From Lentisphaeria bacterium (GTDB taxonomy: Bacteria > Verrucomicrobiota > Lentisphaeria > Victivallales > Victivallaceae), in contig JAFVQX010000200.1 in assembly GCA_017504585.1 (NCBI GenBank), forward strand, positions 1 to 40,159: a stretch of 40,159 bases of DNA, written 5' to 3'. The notes beneath the pieces were generated by a model. The model saw only the letters and a list, made by a program, of their open reading frames with translations, had not been told where the DNA came from and searched no databases. Positions 16,610 to 24,809 of this stretch are shown here, piece after piece. A program made the translations under genes and the position numbers. Each line of letters begins with the position of its first letter. Within the stretch, counting starts at the first letter, position 1.

Positions 16610-17875
16610 ATGGCTAAATCAGCACCCTTGCCCGGGACTTCGGATATATTCCCGAATGAAGTGGGCGCATGGCGTTTTCTGGAAGAAACGGCACGCAGCG
16701 TGTTCGGCAGATTCAACTACGGCGAATTGCGTACGCCGATTTTTGAAGCAACCGAAGTATTCCAGCGCGGTTTGGGCGATGAAACCGAAGTCGTTCAAAA
16801 AGAGATGTATACATTCAATGACCGCGGCGGCAGAAGCGTGACTCTCCGCCCCGAAGGTACAGCCGGTACCATGCGGGCATTGCTCAATACCGATGTACTC
16901 AATGGTGTGGAACAACGGGTTTTTTATATTGGCCCCATGTTCCGCGGTGAGCGTCCGGCCGCCGGCCGCCGCCGTCAGTTCCACCAGGTTGGGGTGGAAA
17001 ATGTGGGCAGAGTCGCTCCCGAACTGGATGCCGAAACTATTGCTATGCTTCTGGCATTTCTCGAAGAGTTGGGCATTACCGGTGCCACGCTTAAGTTGAA
17101 CACCCGCGGGGTGGCTGCCGATCGGCCGGCGGCCGCGGCGGCACTTAAAGAATTTTTCAGCAAACATGTGGATCTTTTGTGCGAAGATTGCCGCAAACGT
17201 CTGGAAGGCAACGTGTGGCGCATTTTGGACTGCAAAGTGGAATCCTGCCGCGAGATCATTGCCAATGTACCGGATTACGCCGGGATGTTCAGCGAAAGCT
17301 CCCGGGAGTATTTTCAGGAAGTTTGCAAACGTCTGGACTGGCTGGGGATCAAGTACGAGATCGACCCCTTCCTGGTACGCGGATTGGATTATTATGTGCA
17401 TACAGTGTTTGAAATCACCCACCCCGGTCTGGGCGCCCAGAACGCCATCGCCGGCGGCGGCCGGTACGAGCTGACTCTGCCCGGCGAAAGCAAACCGGTC
17501 ATCGGTGTAGGTTTTGCTGCCGGGATGGAACGGTTGATGATGGTGCGTGAAGCATTGAATCTGCCAGCGAACGGTAATGAAAAAGAGCCCCGGTGCGTCT
17601 TTATTGCGGCTTTGGGCGAAGCTGCCGAAGAATTCAAGTTCAAGTATGCTGCCGAATTGCGCAAACAGGGTATAGCTGTGGCAACGGAGCTTGCCGGTAA
17701 ATCCATGAAAGCACAGATGCGTGCAGCAAACCGCTTTAATGCGGCTTGTGCGGTAATCGTTGGCGATGAAGAGCTTGCCAAAGGAGTTGCGGTGCTTAAA
17801 GATTTGGCGGGCGGCGAACAGAAAGAAGTTGCATTCGCCGATTTGAAAACTGAAATCGAAAAACTTGTAAAATAA
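16610..17875 (+). CDS. hisS: Histidine--tRNA ligase
   Basis: Encodes 421 residues, normal for bacterial HisRS. It opens with the class II entry PGTSDIFP. Motif 1 follows near residue 40, motif 2 is about 111-131 (FRGERP, then QFHQVGVE) and motif 3 lies near residue 300 (GVGFAAGMERLMM). The HisRS-specific signature RGLDYYVHTVFE sits near residue 260, with GGGRYE just after. The C-terminal 95 residues form the anticodon-binding domain. It charges tRNA-His. AAAGG precedes the ATG. The gene lies just after a strong terminator, so it needs its own promoter or read-through; I saw neither a T-box nor a clear promoter in the 20-bp gap. adk follows at 36 bp. Confidence 0.96.
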   Translation: MAKSAPLPGTSDIFPNEVGAWRFLEETARSVFGRFNYGELRTPIFEATEVFQRGLGDETEVVQKEMYTFNDRGGRSVTLRPEGTAGTMRALLNTDVLNGVEQRVFYIGPMFRGERPAAGRRRQFHQVGVENVGRVAPELDAETIAMLLAFLEELGITGATLKLNTRGVAADRPAAAAALKEFFSKHVDLLCEDCRKRLEGNVWRILDCKVESCREIIANVPDYAGMFSESSREYFQEVCKRLDWLGIKYEIDPFLVRGLDYYVHTVFEITHPGLGAQNAIAGGGRYELTLPGESKPVIGVGFAAGMERLMMVREALNLPANGNEKEPRCVFIAALGEAAEEFKFKYAAELRKQGIAVATELAGKSMKAQMRAANRFNAACAVIVGDEELAKGVAVLKDLAGGEQKEVAFADLKTEIEKLVK

Positions 17876-17911
17876 CTATCTTTATCAAAAACTATTTTTC
17901 AGGAGAAAAAA

Positions 17912-18565
17912 ATGGAACTCACAAAGAAAAATCTGGTGTTCATGGGTGCTCCCGGTGCCGGCAAAGGTACTTTTTCGGGATTGTTGCTTGAACAGGTCAA
18001 ACTTGCTCACATTTCTACCGGTGACATGCTCCGTGCCGAAAAGGCTTCCGGCAGCGAACTGGGCAAAAAACTTGCCGCCATCATGGATGCCGGTCAGCTT
18101 GTATCCGATGAATTGGTGGGCGAAATCGTGGAAAGCCGTTTGAGCAAGAGCGATTGCGACAACGGTTTTATTCTCGACGGTTATCCCCGCACCATCGCCC
18201 AGGCCGAAATGCTCAACAAGATCCTTGCCAAGATCGGCAAAAAACTGGATGCCGTAGTCTTCTTTGATGTGCCCGACGAAGTGGTGCTGGAACGTTTGAC
18301 TGCCCGTATGAGCTGCAGCAAATGCGGTGCTATTTTCAATAAACTCTTCATGAAGCCTGCCAAACCCGGCATCTGTGACCATTGCGGCGGCGCACTTATC
18401 CAGCGCTCCGACGACTCGCTGGAAACCGCCCAGGGCCGTTTGAAGGTCTTCCACGAAAGCACCCAGCCGTTGATCGACTTCTATCGCGAAAGCGGTTTGC
18501 TGATGCCGATAACTGAACTTGACAAGGCAAAGATCTTCCAGATCATGCTGGATGGTTTAAAATAA
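17912..18565 (+). CDS. adk: Adenylate kinase with zinc-type LID
   Basis: Encodes 217 residues. The P-loop GAPGAGKGT is at 12-20. The AMP-binding region ISTGDMLR is followed by [10 protein letters not shown] near residue 85-94. The LID domain has four cysteines, C135, C138, C155 and C158, so it is the zinc-stabilised form common in Gram-positives and some other phyla. It interconverts ATP plus AMP and two ADP. CAGGAG lies 7 bases before the ATG. It is second in the hisS-adk-map-infA run. Confidence 0.96.
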   Translation: MELTKKNLVFMGAPGAGKGTFSGLLLEQVKLAHISTGDMLRAEKASGSELGKKLAAIMDAGQLVSDELVGEIVESRLSKSDCDNGFILDGYPRTIAQAEMLNKILAKIGKKLDAVVFFDVPDEVVLERLTARMSCSKCGAIFNKLFMKPAKPGICDHCGGALIQRSDDSLETAQGRLKVFHESTQPLIDFYRESGLLMPITELDKAKIFQIMLDGLK

Positions 18566-18589
18566 TTCCGAGCACAAAGGCATAGTGTT

Positions 18590-19363
18590 ATGGCACTTTT
18601 TCGGGATTGTGTGATCCATACTGCCGAAGAGATCCAGCGTATCCGGGTGGCAATGAGTATGACCGCGCAGGTGCGCGATCAGCTTGTATCGCTGATCCGC
18701 CCCGGCATGACTACGTTGCAGATCGATCAGCTTGCCGGAGAATTGATCCGGTCGGCGGGCGGAACCAGCGGTTTTCTCAACTATCATGGTTTTCCCGGCA
18801 ATATCTGCATATCGCTTAATGACGAAGTTGTCCACGGTATCGGTGTTGCTCACCGGGTGGTACAGGAAAGCGATATCGTCAGTCTGGATATCGGCGTAAA
18901 ATACAACGGTGCAGTCGGCGATACTGCAGTGACCGTAGGCTTTGGCGAGCTGCCCAAAGATACAGCACGCTTGCTTAAAGCTACACAGGAAGCACTTATG
19001 GCAGGTATTGCCGCTGCCAGAAAAGGCTGTTATATAAGAGATATCAGCCGGGCGGTGGAAAAACGCGCTTTGGCAGATCGCCTGGGCATAGTCCGGGAAA
19101 TGGTCGGTCATGGTGTGGGTATACAGTTGCATGAACCGCCGGATGTACCAAATTATGTAACACCGGTGCGGGGCCCCAGACTGGTGCCCGGTATGGTGCT
19201 GGCGATCGAGCCGATGCTGAATTTGGGTACCAACCGTATAAGTCAGGATGACGATGGTTGGACGATCCGCACCCGCGATGGCAGTTTATCTGCGCATTTT
19301 GAACACTCAATTTTAATTACAGATAATGAACCGGAGATCTTAACATGGCAAAAGACGATGTAA
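18590..19363 (+). CDS. map: Type I methionine aminopeptidase
   Basis: Encodes 257 residues. All five metal ligands are present: D100 (SLDIGV), D111 (GDTAV), H174 (GHGVG), E207 (AIEPML) and E238 (HFEHS). The catalytic His is in NYHGFP near residue 66. No N-terminal SH3-type extension is present, so this is type Ia. It removes the initiator methionine from new proteins. The ribosome binding site is a modest AAAGG placed rather far from the ATG. Its last 19 bases overlap the start of infA. Confidence 0.95.
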   Translation: MALFRDCVIHTAEEIQRIRVAMSMTAQVRDQLVSLIRPGMTTLQIDQLAGELIRSAGGTSGFLNYHGFPGNICISLNDEVVHGIGVAHRVVQESDIVSLDIGVKYNGAVGDTAVTVGFGELPKDTARLLKATQEALMAGIAAARKGCYIRDISRAVEKRALADRLGIVREMVGHGVGIQLHEPPDVPNYVTPVRGPRLVPGMVLAIEPMLNLGTNRISQDDDGWTIRTRDGSLSAHFEHSILITDNEPEILTWQKTM

Positions 19364-19563
19364 TCAAAGTGGAAGGCACGGTCCGTGAACTGCTGCCGAA
19401 TACCATGTTCAAGGTGGAGCTTGCCAATGGACACATGGTAAATGCCCATATCAGCGGCCGTATGCGTTTGAACTTCATCCGCATTCTGCCCGGGGACAGC
19501 GTGACCTTGGAAATGTCGCCTTATGATTTGACCAAAGGTCGGATCGTATTCCGCAAAAAGTAA
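19345..19563 (+). CDS. infA: Translation initiation factor IF-1
   Basis: Encodes 72 residues, the exact usual length, with a single S1-like OB fold ([12 protein letters not shown], then [17 protein letters not shown]). IF-1 binds the ribosomal A site during initiation. The ATG lies inside the last codons of map in another frame (19-bp overlap), and its GGAG site is also inside map, so the two are translationally coupled. rpmJ and ribosomal protein genes that often follow infA are absent. Confidence 0.96.
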   Translation: MAKDDVIKVEGTVRELLPNTMFKVELANGHMVNAHISGRMRLNFIRILPGDSVTLEMSPYDLTKGRIVFRKK

Positions 19564-19646
19564 ACAGTATCCTGAATTTTGTGAGCTGGCAATGTACGGT
19601 GGCACATCGCGGGCAATCTCGAGCCTTGCCGCAACCCTGCACCTCG

Positions 19647-19721
19647 GCTTGTCCGCCGTAGCTTTATGCGAAGGCGGATCGAAAGGTACACCTTGTCACG
19701 GCGTAGTAAAACGAAGCCGGA
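19647..19721. repeat. Two tandem REP-like palindromic elements
   Basis: Two imperfect copies about 43 bp apart. Copy 1 runs CTTGTC, CGCCGTAG, then CGAAGGCGGAT. Copy 2 runs CTTGTC, ACGGCGTAG, then CGAAGCCGGAT. Each can form a hairpin, TCCGCC/GGCGGA in copy 1 and CGGC/GCCG in copy 2. Stem bases change in compensating pairs between the copies. Confidence 0.6.
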
Positions 19722-19799
19722 TTCCTCGGGCAGGGCATTGCAAAACTCGACCTTGCCTCACGCTGTATCCACCGGCGGCAGGCTGTAGTTTTGATATTT

Positions 19800-19828
19800 T
19801 TGACAAATCATAACTTGTATGTTATATT
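19800..19828 (+). promoter_or_regulatory. Predicted promoter of ackA-pta
   Basis: Consensus TTGACA (19800-19805), 17 bp, TATATT (19823-19828), about 100 bp before the ackA start. ATCATAA and TTATGAT arms flank the -10 region and could be an operator. A second TATAAT lies at 19844-19849 without a matching -35. Confidence 0.7.
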
Positions 19829-19927
19829 TATGATCGTAAATGATATAATTTAACACTTCAGTTGTACAAAATTTGAGATATTACGCAAAAAATAAACCTT
19901 TTTTAACAAATAATCAGGGATAGGAAA

Positions 19928-21130
19928 ATGAAAGTATTGGTAGTAAATGCCGGCAGCAGCTCGCTGAAATTCACGCTCTTTGACATGACCGACAAATCGG
20001 TTTTGTGCAAAGGTCAGGTAGAACGTATCGGTTCGGATCACCCGAATTTGATTTATAAACGCGCTGACGGTTTTAAGTTTGAAAACGAAATCTCCGCCAA
20101 GGACCATGTTGAATCCCTCAACGAAGTCTGCGCAACGCTGGTCAAGCCCGAAGTCGGCGTACTCAAGAGCCTGACCGAAATCTCCGCTTGCGGCCACCGC
20201 GTGCTGCTGGGCGGCGACAAGATCACCCAGCCCATCAAGGTCGATGAAGCTGTCAAACAGATCATCCGCGATTACATCCCCCTTGGTCCGCTGCACAACC
20301 CCGCCAACCTTGCCGGTATTGAGGCTTGCGAAGCGGCTATGCCCGGCGTGCCTAACGTGGGTGTGTTTGATACTGAATTTCACCAGACCATGCCGCCGGA
20401 AGCATTTTTGTACCCGATCCCTTATGAATTCTACGAAAAGCACGGCATCCGCAAGTATGGTTTCCACGGCACCAGCCACCGTTTTGTGACCCGTGCTTCG
20501 GCGGAATTCCTCAAAAAAGATGTCAACAGTGTTAATCTGATCACCTGCCACCTGGGCAATGGCTGCAGTATTGCGGCTATCCAGAACGGCAAAGTCATCG
20601 ATACCACCATGGGCTTGACTCCCCTTGAAGGCTTGATGATGGGTACCCGTTCCGGCGACATCGACGCCGCTGCTGCCCTGCGCATGATCGAACTTGGTCA
20701 TACTCCGGAAGAAGTCGGCACTATTCTGAATAAGAAATCCGGTCTGTTCGCCATTGGCGGAATCAACTCCGGCGATATGCGTGATATGCTTGCCGCTGCC
20801 GAAAAGGGCGAAGGCAGAGCCGATCTGGCGGTCAAGATGTTTGTCCGCAGAATCGTCAAATACATCGGTGCATACTATGTGCTGCTGGATGGCAAACTTG
20901 ATGCACTGGTCTTTACCGGCGGTATCGGTGAATTTTCTGTGCAGATCCGCGAAAAAGTCCTTGCCGGTGTCCGCAGCTTGGGTGTTACCATGTGCAGCGC
21001 CCGCAACGAAGAGTGTTTCGGCAAAGCCGGTGTCATCTCCACTGATGACAGCACCCTCAAGGCGATCGTTATGCCCACGAATGAAGAACTTATGATCGCC
21101 GAAAGCGCGATCGAAGTATTGGCTAAATAA
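19928..21130 (+). CDS. ackA: Acetate kinase
   Basis: Encodes 400 residues, the standard size. Family signatures are all present: VLVVNAGSSSLKF at the start, CGHRVLLGG near residue 80, VFDTEFHQTMP near 150, YGFHGTSHRFV near 175, and the nucleotide-binding CHLGNGCS with TTMGLTPLEGLMMGTRSGD around 205-240. It makes acetate and ATP from acetyl phosphate and ADP. AGGGATAGGA lies before the ATG. It is first in the ackA-pta operon, whose order suits fermentative acetate production from the acetyl-CoA made by the PFOR encoded at 27902-31435. Confidence 0.97.
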   Translation: MKVLVVNAGSSSLKFTLFDMTDKSVLCKGQVERIGSDHPNLIYKRADGFKFENEISAKDHVESLNEVCATLVKPEVGVLKSLTEISACGHRVLLGGDKITQPIKVDEAVKQIIRDYIPLGPLHNPANLAGIEACEAAMPGVPNVGVFDTEFHQTMPPEAFLYPIPYEFYEKHGIRKYGFHGTSHRFVTRASAEFLKKDVNSVNLITCHLGNGCSIAAIQNGKVIDTTMGLTPLEGLMMGTRSGDIDAAAALRMIELGHTPEEVGTILNKKSGLFAIGGINSGDMRDMLAAAEKGEGRADLAVKMFVRRIVKYIGAYYVLLDGKLDALVFTGGIGEFSVQIREKVLAGVRSLGVTMCSARNEECFGKAGVISTDDSTLKAIVMPTNEELMIAESAIEVLAK

Positions 21131-21157
21131 ATTCAACTGTATAACAAGGAGCAAAAA

Positions 21158-22168
21158 ATGGCTGCTATTGATACAATCAAGGCCCGTGCGGTTGCGCTGG
21201 GCAGAACTCTCGTGCTTCCCGAAGGTCAGGATCCCCGCGTGGTCAAGGCCGCAAATATGATCGCCGATGAAAAGATCGCCAAAAAAGTGATCGTACTCGG
21301 CAGCGCCAACGAAATCAAGGCCGCTTGCGCCGAAGCCGGTGTAACTGAATGCAAATTCGATGTGATCGACTACCTCAACTGCGATTTCTTTGAACAGTAT
21401 GTTGCCCAGTTCTGCGAAATGCGTGCCAAAAAAGGCTGCACCATGGAACAGGCCCGCAAGGTGATGAGCGACCGCATTTATTTTTCGGCATTGATGGTTC
21501 GCAACGGCATGGCTGATGCATTGGTTGCCGGAAGTATCGCTTCCACAGCGGATATGCTCCGTGCGGCTTTCCAGTGCATCGGTACTGCTCCCGGCATCAA
21601 GATCGGCAGCAGCTGCTTTGTGATGGATTTGGCGACCACTGCCCCCAACGGCGAAAATACTCTGATGTTCGCCGACTGTGCTGTGAACCCCAACCCCAAC
21701 GCTGAACAGCTCGTGGACATTGCTTTGGCGACCGCTGCGACCTACCGCTCACTTTTCGGCAAGCAGCCGAAAGTAGCGTTCCTTTCTTTCTCCAGCTTCG
21801 GCAGTGCCCAGCATGAGTTGCTGGAAAAAGTTGTGGAAGCTGCCAAGCTTTGCAAAGAACGCGTTGCCGCTGAAAAGCTGGATATCGTAGTCGATGGCGA
21901 ATTGCAGGCTGACGCCGCGATCGTGCCTTCGGTTGCCAAGAGCAAGGCCGCCGGCAGTGCCATTCAGGGCGATGCCAACGTGCTGATTTTCCCGGATCTG
22001 AACGCCGGAAATATCTGCTACAAGCTGGTGCAGCGTCTGGGTAAAGCCGATGCTTTCGGCCCCGTGCTGCAAGGTTTGGCTAAACCTATGAGCGACCTTT
22101 CCCGCGGCTGCAGTGCCGAAGATATCGTCGGTGCCGCTGCCATCGCGATCTGCCAGAGCGCTCAATAA
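21158..22168 (+). CDS. pta: Phosphate acetyltransferase
   Basis: Encodes 336 residues, the short single-domain Pta form that lacks the N-terminal regulatory P-loop domain of the 700-residue E. coli type. Recognisable are the PTA/PTB start (LPEGQDPRVVKAANMI), SDRIYFSALMVRNGMADALVAG near residue 107, and FPDLNAGNICYKLVQRLG near the C-terminus. It converts acetyl-CoA and phosphate to acetyl phosphate. AAGGAG precedes the ATG, 27 bp after ackA. A strong terminator follows. Confidence 0.97.
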   Translation: MAAIDTIKARAVALGRTLVLPEGQDPRVVKAANMIADEKIAKKVIVLGSANEIKAACAEAGVTECKFDVIDYLNCDFFEQYVAQFCEMRAKKGCTMEQARKVMSDRIYFSALMVRNGMADALVAGSIASTADMLRAAFQCIGTAPGIKIGSSCFVMDLATTAPNGENTLMFADCAVNPNPNAEQLVDIALATAATYRSLFGKQPKVAFLSFSSFGSAQHELLEKVVEAAKLCKERVAAEKLDIVVDGELQADAAIVPSVAKSKAAGSAIQGDANVLIFPDLNAGNICYKLVQRLGKADAFGPVLQGLAKPMSDLSRGCSAEDIVGAAAIAICQSAQ

Positions 22169-22175
22169 AAATAAT

Positions 22176-22218
22176 CGGGGCTGTTGCAAAATTTTAAGTT
22201 TTGCAATACCCCGTTTTT
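22176..22218 (+). terminator. Terminator of ackA-pta (first of two)
   Basis: Stem CGGGG/CCCCG (22176-22180 and 22209-22213), extended by TTGCAAAA/TTTTGCAA, then TTTTT at 22214-22218. It lies 8 bp after the pta stop. Confidence 0.88.
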
Positions 22219-22240
22219 ACCGGCAGATAAGATTTTATAA

Positions 22241-22296
22241 AAAGATCAAGGCTGTTGCAATATATTCAGTTTTGCAACAGCCTTGTGATTTTTTTC
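22241..22296. terminator. Bidirectional terminator between pta and the Fur-family gene
   Basis: A perfect 14-bp stem (22247-22260 with 22272-22285, GGCTGTTGCAA core). A T-run follows on the plus side (22289-22295), and an A-run at 22239-22243 gives a T-tract on the minus side. It would stop both pta read-through and the minus-strand regulator gene. Confidence 0.9.
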
Positions 22297-22302
22297 AGGT
22301 GA

Positions 22303-22722
22303 TCAAGCCTTGCCGGCACAATCCTGGCAAAGACCACGGCAGCAGAGGTGCAGTCGTTTTACCACAAAACCTTCGGGCAAGCCGTGGATCTGATTGACCA
22401 GCGGAGTATTCGCCGGTGGGAAGAGGTCAAAGACTTTGCCGCACTCCTGACATTTGAAATGCCCGTGATCGGACATATCTGCATCGTAGCGCAGTTCGCC
22501 GTCTTCGATGATAACTTCTTGCACGGCGCCAACTTCTGCAAGCTTTTTTACCGTGTTGTAAACGGTTGTGCGCGATATGGATGGCAATTCCTGCAAAACA
22601 CCATTATAAATGGTATCCACCGTCGGATGAATGGCGTTGTTTTTAAGAAACATGTAAATTGCCAAACGCTGCGGGGAGGGCGTCAACCCCAATTCCCTTA
22701 AATATGCGGCTGTAGTCTGCAT
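22303..22722 (-). CDS. perR: Fur-family transcriptional regulator, probably PerR
   Basis: Encodes 139 residues. The N-terminal winged helix (GLTPSPQRLAIYMFL, then SRTTVYNTVKKL) and C-terminal dimer domain are typical of Fur. The structural zinc site has two CxxC pairs, CQEC near residue 91 and CQDC near the end. The histidine-rich metal site HGHFKC is present. I favour PerR over Fur or Zur because it lies next to rubrerythrin and PerR-like palindromes precede that operon; subtype calling from sequence alone is uncertain. AAGGAA lies about 8 bases before the ATG. It is second after rbr, so it likely represses its own operon and releases it on peroxide exposure. Confidence 0.85.
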   Translation of the reverse strand: MQTTAAYLRELGLTPSPQRLAIYMFLKNNAIHPTVDTIYNGVLQELPSISRTTVYNTVKKLAEVGAVQEVIIEDGELRYDADMSDHGHFKCQECGKVFDLFPPANTPLVNQIHGLPEGFVVKRLHLCCRGLCQDCAGKA

Positions 22723-22754
22723 AAAAAATTTCCTTCAGATGTAGCGTGCCGCAT

Positions 22755-22789
22755 CAAAACCGGATCGCGTGCGAGCACATCCGGTTTTG
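22755..22789 (-). terminator. Hairpin between rbr and perR, possible attenuator
   Basis: Arms CAAAACCGGAT and ATCCGGTTTTG (22755-22765 and 22779-22789) pair perfectly over 11 bp in the 77-bp gap. Only four T residues follow, and those lie inside the arm. It may be a weak terminator that lowers perR expression relative to rbr, or an RNA processing or stability element. Confidence 0.5.
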
Positions 22790-22799
22790 CAGTCACAAC

Positions 22800-23351
22800 T
22801 TATTTATCAAAGAAGCGCTTGAGCAGACCGGCAAAACCGGCACCGTGGCGGGCTTCATCTTTGCTCATTTCGTGGACAGTATCATGGATGGCGTCGTAAC
22901 CGAGTTCCTTGGCGCGCTTGGCAAGATCGAACTTGCCGGCACAGGCGCCGGTTTCGGCTTCCACGCGCATACGCAGATTTTTTTCAGTACTGGAGGAGAG
23001 CACTTCGCCCAGAAGTTCGGCAAACTTCGCTGCGTGTTCGGCTTCTTCAAAAGCGTAACGCTTGTAAGCTTCGGCGATTTCCGGATAACCTTCGCGATCG
23101 GCCTGACGGCTCATGGCAAGGTACATGCCTACTTCGGTGCATTCGCCCATAAAGTTGGCTTTCAAGCCTTCACGCACTTCGCAATCAATATCATCATGGC
23201 CGCCGATGTAGTGTTCGCAGGCAAACTTTATAGCGCCGTCGCTGGCTTCCTGTTTGGTGAATTTAGCTGCCGGAGCTTTGCACTGGGGGCAGGCTGCCGG
23301 TGCATTTTCGCCTTCATGAACATAACCGCAAATCTGACATACAAACTTCAT
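22800..23351 (-). CDS. rbr: Reverse rubrerythrin (rubredoxin domain first)
   Basis: Encodes 183 residues. The rubredoxin-type iron site comes at the N-terminus (C5/C8 in [11 protein letters not shown]21/C24 in CPQC), ahead of a ferritin-like four-helix di-iron domain. That order is the reverse of classical rubrerythrin. Di-iron ligands are carried by helices with [23 protein letters not shown] and DEARHG, giving E/ExxH repeats. Such proteins reduce hydrogen peroxide, and in clostridia also serve O2 detoxification as targets of PerR. AAAGGG precedes the ATG. It is first in a two-gene operon with the Fur-family regulator. This fits protection of the oxygen-sensitive PFOR and hydrogenase encoded nearby. 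Confidence 0.93.
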   Translation of the reverse strand: MKFVCQICGYVHEGENAPAACPQCKAPAAKFTKQEASDGAIKFACEHYIGGHDDIDCEVREGLKANFMGECTEVGMYLAMSRQADREGYPEIAEAYKRYAFEEAEHAAKFAELLGEVLSSSTEKNLRMRVEAETGACAGKFDLAKRAKELGYDAIHDTVHEMSKDEARHGAGFAGLLKRFFDK

Positions 23352-23391
23352 TTTTCATCCCTTTCGTTTAGGTTGGTTTTTTATTCTTTTT

Positions 23392-23406
23392 TTGTAATCA
23401 TTATTG
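23392..23406. promoter_or_regulatory. Second, imperfect PerR-box-like site
   Basis: TTGTAAT-C-ATTATTG, matching the left half and the start of the right half of the perfect site. Its centre is 17 bp from the perfect box and it lies further into the rbr leader. Confidence 0.5.
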
Positions 23407-23408
23407 GT

Positions 23409-23423
23409 TTGTAATGATTACAA
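23409..23423. promoter_or_regulatory. PerR-box-like operator of the rbr-perR operon
   Basis: TTGTAAT-G-ATTACAA is a perfect 7-1-7 palindrome, the architecture of PerR boxes (TTATAATnATTATAA in Bacillus). It starts 4 bp past the predicted -10, so it should cover the transcription start. Confidence 0.75.
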
Positions 23424-23427
23424 TATT

Positions 23428-23455
23428 ATAATACACCTGAAAAATCATTTTGCAA
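23428..23455 (-). promoter_or_regulatory. Predicted promoter of rbr-perR
   Basis: On the minus strand TTGCAA (plus 23450-23455), 16 bp, TATTAT (plus 23428-23433), with an overlapping TATAAT. PerR-like palindromes lie directly downstream. Confidence 0.5.
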
Positions 23456-23484
23456 ATTTTTTTTATAAAAAAAGTTGATTTTTA

Positions 23485-23512
23485 TTGAAAAAAACGTTTT
23501 TGCCTGTAAATT
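23485..23512 (+). promoter_or_regulatory. Predicted promoter of the papain-like peptidase gene
   Basis: TTGAAA (23485-23490), 16 bp, TAAATT (23507-23512), about 64 bp before the start codon. A small GTACC-C-GGTAC palindrome lies just downstream (23519-23529). Confidence 0.45.
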
Positions 23513-23576
23513 AAGTTCGTACCCGGTACAAAAAAGTTTTCCGTTGGGTCAGGCTTAACAAATGTGGTAGTTTGTT

Positions 23577-24791
23577 GTGAGAAAGTTATTTCATACATTA
23601 TTATTCATCTTTCTGGTGGTATCTCCTGTGATGCTCCGGGGTGAATATGATGTATGGAACAGCTTGCTGGGGCTGGAGCTGATAAATCAGGAAGGTGTGT
23701 GGTATCGCAAGGATTTTGAAAACTCTTTATTCAAAAAATATAATCTGCGATTTCATGGTGACGATTCAATGCGTACACTCAAATTGGGTAAAGTATTGAT
23801 CCTTAATTCTCCGGCATTGGAAATGCGTGCCCACTATGATCGATCCGCCAAACTTGCCTTGCTTGATATAATTTATGCCAATAAAGGGGACTCTGCCAAC
23901 GAGGAACGCTTCAAAAATATTATCCGCAATGCCGCCAGAACCATATCTGATACGCTTTCGTCGTGGGGTGGGGCGCCGGTGCGATGCAGCTATGGGCATA
24001 AAAAAATGCGACACTCCGCCCGCAAGTGGGTTGGTAAAAATGTAGAGTTTTATCTTGAGTATGTGCGCGAAGAATACACAATACTGCACATACATTTTGT
24101 GAAAGTTTACCAGGCTGTCGAGAGCAAGCCCCCGGCCGGATCTTCACCGCTCAAACATGCCGGATTTCGTGATTACAGCGTAAAGGGCAAAGATTTTACC
24201 CGGAATTTGAAGCGCAATAACTTCGGTGACGTATATATTGATAATATCCCTATGGTCGATCAGGGCAGTAAAGGGTATTGTGTGCCCGCCACGATCGAGC
24301 GGGTTTTGCGCTACTACGGGATCAACAATGTTAATATGCACCAGATCGCTGATGCCGCCAAAACCAAAGATGGCGGGGGCACCTATGCCAAAAGTGCCAT
24401 GCGTGCGATGGGGTCGGTAAGAAAAAGTGCCGGGCTGAAGACATCGGTTCTGGGAGATATAAGAATGAAGCTGGTCATGCGGTATATTGATGAAGGTGTT
24501 CCGCTGTTTTGGGTCATGTATACCAATCAAGAGTACGAAAAGGTGCGCCGCAACAGTTTGAAGGATCGTTTACGGACCGATCCTGAAAAATGGCGCAAAA
24601 TCATAAGCAAATACAAAGTTCCTGCCAAAGGCGGGGCGCACATGTGTCTGGTCGTGGGCTACAATGTGTTGACCGGCGAAGTTGCGGTCAGCAATTCCTG
24701 GGGCGATCACGAACTGGTGCCTACCTGGGTGCCGGTCAAGGTGGCAAGTCGTGTATCTCAAGGAAAGATGTTTGCTTTGGAACCCCGCTGA
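23577..24791 (+). CDS. Exported papain-like (C39-like) cysteine peptidase
   Basis: Encodes 404 residues from a GTG; no ATG or TTG in frame nearby offers a better start, and the ribosome binding site is poor. Residues 1-21 are a signal peptide. Residues 22-210 are an unfamiliar basic region. The peptidase part starts near 220 with a full papain-type set: Q229 (oxyanion hole), C235 (GYCVPAT, exactly six residues after the Gln, as in papain), H355 (GAHMCLVVGY) and N373 in NSWG. The short domain, with Cys early and His/Asn late, fits the C39/peptidase_C39_2 type better than C1. The substrate is unknown. It is convergent with the membrane kinase gene, 18 bp apart. Confidence 0.78.
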   Translation: MRKLFHTLLFIFLVVSPVMLRGEYDVWNSLLGLELINQEGVWYRKDFENSLFKKYNLRFHGDDSMRTLKLGKVLILNSPALEMRAHYDRSAKLALLDIIYANKGDSANEERFKNIIRNAARTISDTLSSWGGAPVRCSYGHKKMRHSARKWVGKNVEFYLEYVREEYTILHIHFVKVYQAVESKPPAGSSPLKHAGFRDYSVKGKDFTRNLKRNNFGDVYIDNIPMVDQGSKGYCVPATIERVLRYYGINNVNMHQIADAAKTKDGGGTYAKSAMRAMGSVRKSAGLKTSVLGDIRMKLVMRYIDEGVPLFWVMYTNQEYEKVRRNSLKDRLRTDPEKWRKIISKYKVPAKGGAHMCLVVGYNVLTGEVAVSNSWGDHELVPTWVPVKVASRVSQGKMFALEPR

Positions 24792-24809
24792 AGATCCGCC
24801 GGGGAGGGA

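Larger units (their letters stand above)
19564..19927. other. 364-bp intergenic region between infA and ackA
   Basis: Holds degenerate REP-like palindromes at about 19647-19721, further loosely related CCTTG-starting segments at about 19624 and 19751, and the ackA promoter at 19800-19828. No tRNA or supported small gene was seen. The reading frame at 19592-19813 crosses the palindromes and has no good ribosome binding site. Confidence 0.6.

Noticed and set aside
19592..19813. Small 73-codon gene after infA
   Set aside because: No ribosome binding site, crosses REP-like palindromes, and the protein resembles nothing; rpmJ, which might be expected here, is not encoded.
19850..21154. A 434-codon minus-strand frame opposite ackA
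   Set aside because: Shadow of acetate kinase, whose motifs are complete on the plus strand; it also runs through the ackA promoter region.
24783..24804. Terminator between the papain-like peptidase and kinase genes
   Set aside because: A CCCCG/CGGGG stem exists but is only 5 bp with no T-run on either side.
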